A stretch of DNA of 64,000 nucleotides, taken from the NCBI GenBank assembly GCA_028868695.1, contig JAGWTZ010000007.1, positions 1-64,000 on the forward strand, read 5' to 3'. Below the pieces are notes generated by a model. The model did no database searches and was not told the origin of the DNA. It saw only the letters and a list, made by a program, of their open reading frames with translations. Position 1 is the first letter of the stretch, and every line of letters starts with the position of its first letter. Positions 17,752-26,146 of this stretch are shown piece after piece. The stretch comes from Alphaproteobacteria bacterium. Its GTDB lineage: Bacteria > Pseudomonadota > Alphaproteobacteria > Rhizobiales > Aestuariivirgaceae. The position numbers were made by a program, and so were the translations under genes.

Positions 17752-18774
17752 TTACAGCCAGCCGCCCAATTCATCCCGGGCAAGGCGCGCCAGCATGGCG
17801 ATGGAGCCCGGCGCGTCATTGAGGCAGGGCACCACGGCGAAGTTTTGGCCACCTTTTTCCATGAAGGTCTCCTTCAGGCCGATGGCCAGTTCCTCCAGCG
17901 TTTCCACGCAATCCGAAGCAAAGCCAGGGGAGATCATCAGCAGGTTCTTCACGCCCTGGGCGGGCAGGCCTTCCACCGTGTCCTGTGCGTAAGGTTGCAG
18001 CCATTCAGCCTTGCCGAAGCGGGATTGGAAGACGATCTGGGCGAAGTCCTTGTCCAGACCCAACTCCTCGCGCAGCAGCCTTGCGGTTTTCTGGCAGTGG
18101 CAATGATAGGGGTCGCCCTTGTCGAGATATTCACGCGGCAGGCCGTGGAAGGCGAGGAGGATGCGGTCCGGCTTCCAGGGCAAGGTGGCCATGTGGGCCT
18201 TCAGCGAGTCTGCAATGGCATGGACATAGGCGGCGTGGTCGAAATAGGGCGGCACGGTGCGGATGGCGGGCTGCCAGCGCATGGCCTGCAAGGCTTCATA
18301 GGCCTTGTCCAGGGCCGTGGCCGTGGTGGCGGCGGAATATTGCGGATAGAGCGGGAAGAGAACGATGCGGTCGCAACCCTGTTCCTTCAGCGCGGTGAGG
18401 CGCTCGGCGATCGAGGGCTTGCCGTAGCGCATTGCCCAATCCACCACGAGCGAGGAGCCGCCTGCCAGCGCGGCCTGCAGCTTTTCAGCCTGTGAACGGG
18501 TGAAGGTTTTCAGCGGCGATTCATTTTTCTCGCGGTTCCATATCTGCTCATAGGCGTGGCCGGAACGCTTGGGCCGCGTGTTCAAAATGATGCCATTGAG
18601 GATGAACCACCACAGGACGGGGTTCACCTCGATCACCCGCCGGTCGCTCAGGAATTCCTTGAGATAGCGGCGCATGGAGGCGAAGTCGGTGGCTTCCGGG
18701 GTGCCGAGGTTGATGATCAGCAAGCCAGTCTTGCGGGGGGCGATGGGCGGGTGGCCAGGGGGCAATTCTCTCAT
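17752..18774 (-). CDS. hemH: Ferrochelatase HemH
   Basis: HemH inserts ferrous iron into protoporphyrin IX to make protoheme. The 340-residue protein carries the family landmarks: TGLLIINLGTPEATD near residue 16, LFPLYPQYSAATTA, the catalytic-His segment LLAFHGLPREYLDKGDPYHCHCQKTA around residue 205, and FQSRFGKAEWLQPYAQDTVE. Length and order are normal for proteobacterial ferrochelatase. It is transcribed alone and is divergent from the histidine-kinase gene 52 bases away. No iron-responsive operator was recognised in that short gap. Confidence 0.95.
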   Translation of the reverse strand: MRELPPGHPPIAPRKTGLLIINLGTPEATDFASMRRYLKEFLSDRRVIEVNPVLWWFILNGIILNTRPKRSGHAYEQIWNREKNESPLKTFTRSQAEKLQAALAGGSSLVVDWAMRYGKPSIAERLTALKEQGCDRIVLFPLYPQYSAATTATALDKAYEALQAMRWQPAIRTVPPYFDHAAYVHAIADSLKAHMATLPWKPDRILLAFHGLPREYLDKGDPYHCHCQKTARLLREELGLDKDFAQIVFQSRFGKAEWLQPYAQDTVEGLPAQGVKNLLMISPGFASDCVETLEELAIGLKETFMEKGGQNFAVVPCLNDAPGSIAMLARLARDELGGWL

Positions 18775-18826
18775 GGCGGGCGTTTTGCGCGATTTGGGCG
18801 CGCAGGTCTAGACGCAATCGGGGCAA

Positions 18827-20677
18827 ATGGCGCAACTTGCGGGCCAGCGGGGCAATGATTCGAAAAAGCCCTGCATGGGGCATTTTGTGATGCGGGTGCG
18901 GCTGGGCTCTCTGAGCTTGAAGGAAGCTTATGCGCTGTTGTTCGCCAATCAGGACAATGGCCTCGTTTCCTATCAGTTCGAGGAAACCCGCACGGCCCTT
19001 CCGGTGCTGGCGGCTTTCCATGTCTTTGCCGGGGCCGCGGTGCTCAAGCTTTGCCATGGCGCGGTTCCGGCCATTCAGCTTTTTGCATGGGGGGCGGCTG
19101 GCCTTGCGCTACTGGCCCTCATCATGGCCGGGTTCCGCTTCCTTGGCCGGGAGCACACTGCCAAGGAGCCTGAGAGGCGGCGGCTGGCCATCATTGCGCC
19201 GCTGGTGGGCGTTGCGCTCGGCCTGTACTGGGGTTGGGCGGACCTTGGTTTTTCAGGTTATCTTGTTGGCAGGAATGCAGGTTACCTTGAAGCCCTGATG
19301 CTGAGTATGGCGCTGGTGGGCCTGCTTTGCCTGGTGCGCCTGCCCATCACCGCGCTGGTGTTTGCTGTCATCCATGTTGTGCTTGAGACGGCGAATGACT
19401 TCCTGCATCTTGAAAATGGCGCCTTGGCCGCGTTGTTGATCGGGTTTGCCACACTGTTCGGCTCAATCCTGGTGATCGCGCTGCTCAACATCAGCTTCCG
19501 CAATCGCTATCACGTTGAGCAGCGGCGCAAGCGTGATGGCGAAGTCATCAACCTGCTGCTCAATGACCTTGGCGCCGAAATCCGCGATTGGCTGTGGGAG
19601 ACCACGGCAGATGGCAAGCTGGCGTTTTTCTCGCCGAAGCTGGCCGAAGTCCTGGGCGTGCCTGCCGAAGAGTTGCCGGGCATGGCTTTCATTTCCGGTT
19701 TCTTCGGGCGGCATGCCCCCGCGCTGGCCAGCCGCCTGCAGGCCGGCGAAGCGCTGGAAGATGAAATTGTGGTCACAACCATCAATGGCGTGGAGAAGCA
19801 CTGGCTGGTGCTGGCCAAGCCGCTGCAGGATGAAAATGGCGTTTTCGCCGGGCACCGTGGTGTGGCGCGCGATGTGACCACGCAACGCATGCAGGACCGG
19901 CAGATCGCAAAATCCCGCGATGAGGCGCAGCGCGCCAATGAGGCGAAATCGCAGTTCCTGGCGGTGATCAGCCATGAGCTGCGCACGCCGATCAATGCCA
20001 TTGTGGGCTTCAGCGAAGTGCTGAGTGCGGGGCAGGGCGAGAACCTGCCGCTGGCGGCGCGGCGCGAATATCTCGGCACCATCTTGGAAAGCGCCAAGCA
20101 TCTGCAGGGCCTGATCAACGACATCCTCGAAGCCACGCGCATTGAGCGCGGCAACATCACGCTGGACGAGCAGCCGACGGATGCCGCCGAATTGGTGGAG
20201 ATCGCCGTCAAGATCGTGCGGGACCAGGCGACCAATGGCAAGATTTCCATTGTGGCGCGGGTGATCGACGATGTGGTGGTGACGTGCGACCTCACGCGAC
20301 TGAAGCAGGTGATCCTCAACGTGCTCACCAATGCCATCAAGTTCTCGCCCGAAGGTGGGGTGGTGCAGGTGGACATGAACCGCAGCCCGGCGGGAGACCT
20401 GCTGATCACCGTGCGCGATGCCGGCATTGGCATTTCAGCCGAGGACGCCGAGCGGGTGTTTGAGCCCTTCGTGCAGGCCGAAAATGGCTCCAACCGCCGG
20501 TTCGGCGGCATGGGGCTGGGCCTGGCCATCGCCCGGCGCATTGCAAGGCTGCATGGCGGGGAATTGACCCTGGCTGGCGCCATGGGCGTGGGCACCGAGG
20601 CAAAGCTGGTGTTGCCTTCGGTGCGGGTGCGCTGGCCCGCCGCGAAAAAGCCGAAGCAGGAAACGGTTGCCGCCTGA
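18827..20677 (+). CDS. PAS-domain sensor histidine kinase (orphan)
   Basis: This 616-residue kinase has about six N-terminal membrane helices (roughly residues 45-220), a PAS domain (WLWETTADGKLAFFSPKLAEVLGVPAEELPG), a HisKA domain with the phosphorylated His in FLAVISHELRTPINAIVGFSEVL, and a HATPase_c domain (N-box LNVLTNAIKFSPEGG, G1 DAGIGIS, G2 GGMGLGLAIARRIA). No response regulator is next to it, so its partner lies elsewhere. The membrane region is not a recognised sensor to me. ATG codons at 18827, 18875 and 18890 are all possible; none has a strong ribosome-binding site, and I report the first. Confidence 0.85.
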   Translation: MAQLAGQRGNDSKKPCMGHFVMRVRLGSLSLKEAYALLFANQDNGLVSYQFEETRTALPVLAAFHVFAGAAVLKLCHGAVPAIQLFAWGAAGLALLALIMAGFRFLGREHTAKEPERRRLAIIAPLVGVALGLYWGWADLGFSGYLVGRNAGYLEALMLSMALVGLLCLVRLPITALVFAVIHVVLETANDFLHLENGALAALLIGFATLFGSILVIALLNISFRNRYHVEQRRKRDGEVINLLLNDLGAEIRDWLWETTADGKLAFFSPKLAEVLGVPAEELPGMAFISGFFGRHAPALASRLQAGEALEDEIVVTTINGVEKHWLVLAKPLQDENGVFAGHRGVARDVTTQRMQDRQIAKSRDEAQRANEAKSQFLAVISHELRTPINAIVGFSEVLSAGQGENLPLAARREYLGTILESAKHLQGLINDILEATRIERGNITLDEQPTDAAELVEIAVKIVRDQATNGKISIVARVIDDVVVTCDLTRLKQVILNVLTNAIKFSPEGGVVQVDMNRSPAGDLLITVRDAGIGISAEDAERVFEPFVQAENGSNRRFGGMGLGLAIARRIARLHGGELTLAGAMGVGTEAKLVLPSVRVRWPAAKKPKQETVAA

Positions 20678-20734
20678 GGTGATTTGGGCGACAAAGGCGG
20701 GCGTTTTCCACAATTTGCCGGAGCCCAATGATCC

Positions 20735-21652
20735 ATGAGCAGCAGCCGGAAAGTTCCGCCCTTCCTGGGCACGCGTTTTGCCAAGACGGCTAGGGCTGCG
20801 CAGGCGGCGGTCTTTGCCGCGCGGTATGGCACGCCTTACCGCGGCATCGACAACAAGGTGCACGCCGCTGCGGGAGACGCCTTCCGGCGCGCGCTGGCCG
20901 CTGATGCCGAATGGCTCGAGCATTGGGATTTTGATTTTGGCGGGCCGCTTTTGCCGAAGCCGGATTTCAAGGCGGTGGACCTTGGCAACCTGGCCACCAG
21001 CCCGCGCGACGGCAAGGGCAACCGTCGCAAGATCGAGGCGATGACGCGTGCCATCCTGAAAGAAGGTGCCGTGCCCATCATGTTTGGTGGCGATGACTCG
21101 GTGCCCATTCCCTTCATCGAGGCTTTCTCTGGCGGGCCGCCGGTGATGATCCTGCAGATTGATGCCCATATCGACTGGCGCGACGAAAGATATGGCGAGC
21201 GCATGGGCTTTTCCTCCACCATGCGCCGCGCCTCGGAATGCGCGCATGTGTGGCGCATGGTTCAGGTGGGGGCGCGCGGCATGGGCAGCGCGCGCGAAGG
21301 CGAAATCCGCACCGCGCAGGATTGGGGCTCGCATCTTTTCACATCGCGTGACGTGTTGCGCCATGGCGTGGCGCCGGTGCTTGAGCATGTGGAAGAGGGC
21401 AGCGCCTGCGTCATCAACCTTGACCTTGATGTGCTGGACAGTTCGGTGATGCCGGCGGTGGCCTATCCCTCTCCCGGCGGCCTTGGCTTTCACCACGTGG
21501 TTGACCTGATTGCGGGCGTGGCGGCCAAGGCGAAGATTGCCGGCTTTGCCATGGTGGAGTTTGAACCGAGGCGTGATCCGGCTGGCACCGCCGCCTTCAC
21601 GGCAGCCCGCATTGCCGCGCATGTGCTGGGGCATCTCTGCCGGGCGCAATAA
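20735..21652 (+). CDS. Arginase/agmatinase (ureohydrolase) family protein with altered metal motif
   Basis: This 305-residue protein has the ureohydrolase fold. The binuclear-manganese motifs are only partly canonical: DAHIDWRD is the standard DAHxD, but the usual GGDH is GGDD (IMFGGDDSVPIPF), replacing the first metal-ligand His by Asp, and the usual SxDxDxxDP appears as NLDLDVLDSSVMPA. It may still bind metal with altered ligands, or act on a guanidino compound other than agmatine. The next gene, a PuuD-like amidotransferase, suggests polyamine or guanidino catabolism, but this is an inference. Confidence 0.75.
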   Translation: MSSSRKVPPFLGTRFAKTARAAQAAVFAARYGTPYRGIDNKVHAAAGDAFRRALAADAEWLEHWDFDFGGPLLPKPDFKAVDLGNLATSPRDGKGNRRKIEAMTRAILKEGAVPIMFGGDDSVPIPFIEAFSGGPPVMILQIDAHIDWRDERYGERMGFSSTMRRASECAHVWRMVQVGARGMGSAREGEIRTAQDWGSHLFTSRDVLRHGVAPVLEHVEEGSACVINLDLDVLDSSVMPAVAYPSPGGLGFHHVVDLIAGVAAKAKIAGFAMVEFEPRRDPAGTAAFTAARIAAHVLGHLCRAQ

Positions 21653-21779
21653 TGAATGGCCCTTGCGCGCCTGCCAGCCCCGCATTGCTGCGCTTCGGCT
21701 CCGGCATGGCAGGGACCTTGGCAAGCACAGCCGCGATTGGCATAGTGTTGCAAAATCACATTCGGCCCGTTTGGACATC

Positions 21780-22568
21780 ATGATTGCAAAGAGACTGCCC
21801 CTCGTTGGCCTGCCTGCCGACACTTACGAAAACAGCGGCTTCCTGTTTCATTCGCTTGGCGACAAATATGTCCGCGCGCTGACAGATGTCTCGAAGGTGC
21901 TGCCGATCATGCTGCCTTCGCTGGTGGGCGAGGGCGAGATCGAGGCGTTGCTCGATCATGTGGACGGTGTGCTGATGACGGGCGCTGTCTCCAACGTGCA
22001 TCCGCCGCATTATGGCGAGGAGCCAAGTGCGGCACATGAACCTTATGATCATGGCCGCGACGCCACGACGCTGAAGCTGATCCGGGCGGTGGTTGACCGT
22101 GGCGTGCCGCTGTTTTGCATCTGCCGCGGCTTCCAGGAGCTCAATGTGGTGATGGGCGGCACGCTGGAAACCGAGCTGCAGGATGTGCCGGGCCGGCTGG
22201 ATCACCGTGGCAAGACCTCAGACCCCGACATCCGCTATGCGCAGGTGCATGACATTGCCATCACCAAGGGCGGCATGCTGGAGCGCATCCTCGGCAAGGC
22301 CTCCACGCGGGTGAACAGCGTGCACCGGCAGGGCATCAAGACGCTCGGGCCGGGGCTTTCCGTCGAAGGTGTTGCACCGGATGGGGTGATTGAAGCCGTG
22401 TCCGTGAAGGGTGCCAAAAGCTTTGCATTCGGCACGCAGTGGCACCCGGAATTCAAGGCGGCCAACAACCCGGATTCGGTGAAGCTGTTCACGGCCTTTG
22501 GCGATGCGGTGCGGGCCCATGCCCGGGCGCGGGCCGAGGCCTATTATGGCGCGGTGCGCAGCGCCTGA
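21780..22568 (+). CDS. Gamma-glutamyl-gamma-aminobutyrate hydrolase family (PuuD-like) protein
   Basis: This 262-residue class I glutamine amidotransferase-like hydrolase (peptidase C26) shows the nucleophile-elbow Cys in LFCICRGFQELNVVMGG and the His/Glu pair in FGTQWHPEFKA. PuuD cleaves gamma-glutamyl-GABA in putrescine breakdown; the family also contains other gamma-glutamyl hydrolases. I choose ATG at 21780 (MIAKRLPLVGLPADTYENSG) because the homologous domain starts there; the track ORF from 21510 reads through the preceding gene in another frame. It follows the arginase-family gene on the same strand. Confidence 0.85.
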   Translation: MIAKRLPLVGLPADTYENSGFLFHSLGDKYVRALTDVSKVLPIMLPSLVGEGEIEALLDHVDGVLMTGAVSNVHPPHYGEEPSAAHEPYDHGRDATTLKLIRAVVDRGVPLFCICRGFQELNVVMGGTLETELQDVPGRLDHRGKTSDPDIRYAQVHDIAITKGGMLERILGKASTRVNSVHRQGIKTLGPGLSVEGVAPDGVIEAVSVKGAKSFAFGTQWHPEFKAANNPDSVKLFTAFGDAVRAHARARAEAYYGAVRSA

Positions 22569-22571
22569 GCG

Positions 22572-24152
22572 CTAGTGGCCGCCTCCGCCGCCGCCCGCGG
22601 CTTTGGGCTTTTGCAGCAGTGGTAGCATCAGCACGATCGCCAGGAACAGGATGGTCAGCAGGAAGAAGATGTCGGCAATGGCCAAGGTGAAAGCCTGCTT
22701 GCGCACCATCAGTGACAGTTGCTTCAGCGCCACCGTGTCGGCCTTTGAGCCGAGGCTTTGGAAGGCGTGGGTCATGTTGCTCAGCGTGTCCGTGGCCGTG
22801 CTTGAGGCCCAGCCGACGGATTCATGAAGGCGCTGCAAATGCAGGTCGAAGCGCTGGTTCATGGTGGTGTTGATGAGCGCCAGGCCAACCGCGCCGCCCA
22901 GGTTGCGGGTGAGGTTGAAGAGGCCCGCGCCGCCGCGCATCTGCACCGGCGTCAGCGTGCCAAGGGCAATGTTGGTCACCGTCACCATGCACAGCATGAG
23001 CGAGACGCCGCGCAGGATCTGCGGCACCAGCAATTCCCAGAAGGCCCAATCGGACGTGATGTAATGGGCCTGCCAGGTGCCGATGGCAAAGCCGACAAAG
23101 CCGCCGCCGATCATCACGCGCGGATCAACAATTGAAGACAGGCGGCCAGCCACTGGCGCTGTGAGGAACATGGCCACGCCGGTCACGAACATGGTCTCGC
23201 CGATCATCATGGCGGAGTAGTTCTGGATGCGCGCCAGATAGACCGGATAGAGATAGGTGAGGCCATAAAGGCCAATGCCCATGGTGAAGGAGAAGATGCT
23301 GCCCGCCGTGAAATTGCGGTTGCGGAAGGCGCCGAAATCTACCAGCGGATTGGGCTTGGTGAACATGCGCCAGTGGAACCACACGCAGCTGATGGCGCAG
23401 ACCACGATAAGGTTGCGGATCACATCGCTGTTCAGCCAGTCATCGGCGGCACCTTCCTCGAGGACATATTCCAGCGAACCGAGATAGACAGCCAGCAGGG
23501 CAAGGCCAGTCCAGTCAAAGGTCTTGATCAGGTTGTAGTTGGGCTTGTCGAAATCAATGGTGGCCCAGGTGCCGATGGTGACGAAGATGCCGGGCAGGAT
23601 GTTCACCAGGAACAGCCAGTGCCAGGAATAGAGCTCGGTCAGATAGCCGCCCACCGTGGGGCCGATGGTGGGGGCCAACGTGGCGATGAGGCCGATGATC
23701 GGCGAGATCACATTGCGCGTTCGCGGTGGGAAAATGGTGAAAGATGTTGCAAAGACAGTGGGGATCATCGCGCCGCCCAGGAAGCCCTGCAGGGCGCGCC
23801 AGATCATCATCTCGCCGATCGATGAGGAAAGCGCGCACATCAGGCTCATCAGCGTGAAGCTGGCAGCGGAAGCAACAAACAGCCAGCGCGTGGAGAAGAT
23901 GCGTGTCAGCGTGCCCGAAAGCGGGATCATCACCACCTCGGCCACCAGATAGCTGGTTTGCACCCAGGTGATTTCATCGGCGCTGGCGGAAATGCCGGCC
24001 TGGATTTCAGCCAGGGAGGACGAGACGATCTGAATGTCGAGGATCGCCATGAACATGCCAAACACCATGAAGAAGAAGGCCACGATGTGCCTCATGGGCA
24101 CATGCGGTTCTGCCTTGGCGACGGGTGCTGCGATGGTGGCGGTGGCGGACAT
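22572..24152 (-). CDS. emrB: DHA2-family MFS drug efflux transporter, EmrB-like
   Basis: This 526-residue protein has about 14 membrane segments and belongs to the DHA2 (EmrB/QacA) drug:proton antiporter family. Landmarks are FMAILDIQIVSSSLAEIQAGI in the first helix with its conserved acidic residue, WVQTSYLVAEVVMIPLSGTLTR, and the motif GFLGGAMIPTVF. It should form a tripartite pump with the adaptor encoded just upstream on the same strand (18-base gap) and an outer-membrane TolC elsewhere. The pair is controlled by the divergent TetR gene. The C-terminus is glycine-rich and ends GGGGGGH. Confidence 0.92.
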   Translation of the reverse strand: MSATATIAAPVAKAEPHVPMRHIVAFFFMVFGMFMAILDIQIVSSSLAEIQAGISASADEITWVQTSYLVAEVVMIPLSGTLTRIFSTRWLFVASAASFTLMSLMCALSSSIGEMMIWRALQGFLGGAMIPTVFATSFTIFPPRTRNVISPIIGLIATLAPTIGPTVGGYLTELYSWHWLFLVNILPGIFVTIGTWATIDFDKPNYNLIKTFDWTGLALLAVYLGSLEYVLEEGAADDWLNSDVIRNLIVVCAISCVWFHWRMFTKPNPLVDFGAFRNRNFTAGSIFSFTMGIGLYGLTYLYPVYLARIQNYSAMMIGETMFVTGVAMFLTAPVAGRLSSIVDPRVMIGGGFVGFAIGTWQAHYITSDWAFWELLVPQILRGVSLMLCMVTVTNIALGTLTPVQMRGGAGLFNLTRNLGGAVGLALINTTMNQRFDLHLQRLHESVGWASSTATDTLSNMTHAFQSLGSKADTVALKQLSLMVRKQAFTLAIADIFFLLTILFLAIVLMLPLLQKPKAAGGGGGGH

Positions 24153-24170
24153 GGGCTTGGCCTTTGGCGC

Positions 24171-25310
24171 TTACTGCTCGGCACCCTTGTCGCGGGTGTC
24201 GATGGAAACGGCCACCGACATGCCGGGCCGCAGCTTGGCCGAAATTTCCGGCGCAACCAGGATCTTCACCGGGAAGCGCTGAATGATCTTGGTGAAGTTG
24301 CCGGTGGCGTTGTCGGGCGGCAGCAGCGAGAATTCCGCGCCGGAAGCGGGCGAAAGGCTGGCCACCTTGCCTTCAAAGGTTTGGCCCTTGTAGCTGTCCA
24401 CGGTGATTTCAACCTTCTGTCCGGGGCGCAGGTCCGAGAGCTGGGTTTCCTTGAAATTTGCGGTGATGAAGCTTTGCGTCACAGGCACCAAAGCCATCAG
24501 GTTGGCGCCCGGCTGCACATATTCGCCCGGCGCCACGGCGCGGTTGGCCACCACGCCATCAAAGGGCGCCTTGATTTCGGCGAAGGTCAGATCATGCTCG
24601 GCCTTCTGGAGGGCGACATTGATCTCGTTCAGGGTGCTTTGCGCCTGCTTTTCATTGGCATCGAGAATGCCAAGCTGCGCCTTGGCGGCGGCAAGGTTGG
24701 AATCAGCCACCGTCACGCCGGCGGCGGCAGTGTCACGCGCGCGGTTGGCGTCGTCCAGCGCCTGCTGGCTGCCAGCATTGGTTTTCACCATCTGGCTGGC
24801 GCGCTGCTGGGTGAGGGCGGCGTTAAGCTCCACCGCCTTGGCGCTGGCCACCTGCGCATCAGCCGCGGCAATTTGCGCGGCCTGGGCGGTTTTCTGCTGT
24901 CCGATGGCGGCGATGGCCGCCGTTTGGGTTTCAATCTTGGCCTTGGCTGCGGCCACGGCGAGCTGATAGTCAGTGTCATCCAGCTTGAGGATGACATCAC
25001 CGGCCTTCACCTGCGTGTTGTTGAGCACGGGAGTTTGGGTGACCAGCCCGGCGATCTTGGTGCTGAGCACTGAAGTGTCGGCCTTCACATAGGCATCGTC
25101 GGTGGAAACCGTGAAGCGGCCAACCGTCCACCATTCATAGCCAAACTTGGCGGCCGTGCCCAAGGCCACAAGCAGGACCGCGCCGAGGATGATCCGGCGG
25201 CGGAGATTGGGCCTGGCCGCGCCGGCCGGTGCCGTTGATGCAGGGGGCACCAGTGCCGGCTTGGGGGCGGCTTGGTCATCAGGCTTGGACTTCAATGCGG
25301 GGCTGGACAT
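24171..25310 (-). CDS. emrA: HlyD-family membrane fusion protein, EmrA-like
   Basis: This 379-residue periplasmic adaptor has a Pro/Ala-rich cytoplasmic tail, one N-terminal membrane anchor (RIILGAVLLVALGTAAKFGYEWW), a barrel-sandwich domain split by a long Ala/Gln-rich alpha hairpin (about residues 120-220), and the EmrA-type segments FAEIKAPFDGVVANRAVAPGEYVQPG and PGQKVEITVDSYKGQTFEGKV. It links EmrB to an outer-membrane channel. It is the first gene of the emrAB operon and is divergent from tetR; two inverted-repeat operators lie upstream of its start. Confidence 0.93.
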   Translation of the reverse strand: MSSPALKSKPDDQAAPKPALVPPASTAPAGAARPNLRRRIILGAVLLVALGTAAKFGYEWWTVGRFTVSTDDAYVKADTSVLSTKIAGLVTQTPVLNNTQVKAGDVILKLDDTDYQLAVAAAKAKIETQTAAIAAIGQQKTAQAAQIAAADAQVASAKAVELNAALTQQRASQMVKTNAGSQQALDDANRARDTAAAGVTVADSNLAAAKAQLGILDANEKQAQSTLNEINVALQKAEHDLTFAEIKAPFDGVVANRAVAPGEYVQPGANLMALVPVTQSFITANFKETQLSDLRPGQKVEITVDSYKGQTFEGKVASLSPASGAEFSLLPPDNATGNFTKIIQRFPVKILVAPEISAKLRPGMSVAVSIDTRDKGAEQ

Positions 25311-25370
25311 GGCACGACAACTTTCAACGGAATGGGCTGGCGCCCGGTTTTTGGGCCGGATGCGGAATTT

Positions 25371-25388
25371 TTGAACCGAACGGTTCAG
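25371..25388. promoter_or_regulatory. TetR-family operator 1
   Basis: The inverted repeat TGAACCG-AA-CGGTTCA (25372-25387), with one more complementary base on each side (T/G wobble only on DNA), lies 62 bases upstream of emrA in the emrA/tetR gap. It resembles the operators of AcrR-type TetR regulators. A second copy of the same motif lies about 40 bases away. Confidence 0.8.
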
Positions 25389-25428
25389 TTCGACTTGTAT
25401 GTAGCAGCTTCTTTTGCTATACGCAAGA

Positions 25429-25446
25429 CTGAACCGTTCGGTTTAG
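25429..25446. promoter_or_regulatory. TetR-family operator 2
   Basis: CTGAACCG-TT-CGGTTTAG is an imperfect inverted repeat of the same motif as operator 1, 17 bases upstream of the tetR start. Its position over the likely tetR promoter (a weak TTGTAT ... GCTATA pair lies between the two operators) suggests autoregulation as well as control of emrAB. Confidence 0.8.
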
Positions 25447-25462
25447 TTCCCAAGAGGTCATT

Positions 25463-26089
25463 ATGGAACCAGCCACCGCGACAAATGACAATTTAGACTC
25501 CGCCAAGCGCCAGCAGATCCTGGAGGGGGCGCGGCGCTGCTTCATGGCGCAAGGCTTTGATGCCGCCAGCATGAATGACATCGTCAAGGCGGCAGGCGTG
25601 TCGAAGGGCACGCTCTATGCCTATTTCCCCTCCAAGGAAAAGCTGTTTGAGGCCATGGTGTTCGCCGACAAGCGGCGGCTGGCTGAACAGGTTGTGGCCA
25701 TCAGCGGGCAGGAGCGCCCGGTTGAAGAAGTGTTGCGCGAATTGGGCCTGCGCATGACGCAGCAGTTCCTGGCCGAGGACTCGCTGGCCTATTTGCGCAT
25801 GGTGCTGGCAGCGGCGGCCAAGTTCCCTGAAGTGGGCCGGGCCTTTTATGAAGCCGGGCCTGCCTTTATCAACGCCAAGATTGCCGCCTATCTCAAAACC
25901 AAGATCGAGGACGGCACATTGCGCCCGATGGATGCGGATTGCGCTGCCATGCAATTTGTTGAGCTGGTGCAATGCGGCCTGGTCAAGCCGCGCCTCTTTT
26001 CCAGCACCTCGCTGGTGAAGCAGCGCAGTGTGGAAGAGGTGGTGGAGGCCGGGTTGCAGCTGTTCCTCAAAGGTCTGCTGCCGCGCTGA
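25463..26089 (+). CDS. TetR/AcrR family transcriptional regulator
   Basis: This 208-residue regulator has a clear N-terminal TetR helix-turn-helix (RQQILEGARRCFMAQGFDAASMNDIVKAAGVSKGTLYAYFPSKEKLFEAMV, residues 14-65) and a C-terminal ligand domain of the AcrR type. It is divergent from emrAB, and two matching inverted repeats lie in the 152-base gap between them. The simplest model is a local repressor that is released by an efflux substrate. The inducer cannot be read from sequence. Confidence 0.92.
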   Translation: MEPATATNDNLDSAKRQQILEGARRCFMAQGFDAASMNDIVKAAGVSKGTLYAYFPSKEKLFEAMVFADKRRLAEQVVAISGQERPVEEVLRELGLRMTQQFLAEDSLAYLRMVLAAAAKFPEVGRAFYEAGPAFINAKIAAYLKTKIEDGTLRPMDADCAAMQFVELVQCGLVKPRLFSSTSLVKQRSVEEVVEAGLQLFLKGLLPR

Positions 26090-26146
26090 GCATTGCCGCA
26101 CAGGGCGGCAAGGTTCCATTAACCATAATCTTCTTATTCTGGTGGC

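Noticed and set aside
23958-25073. 371-residue plus-strand ORF under emrAB
   Set aside because: His/Gly/Arg-rich antisense frame of two clearly coding genes; no domain.
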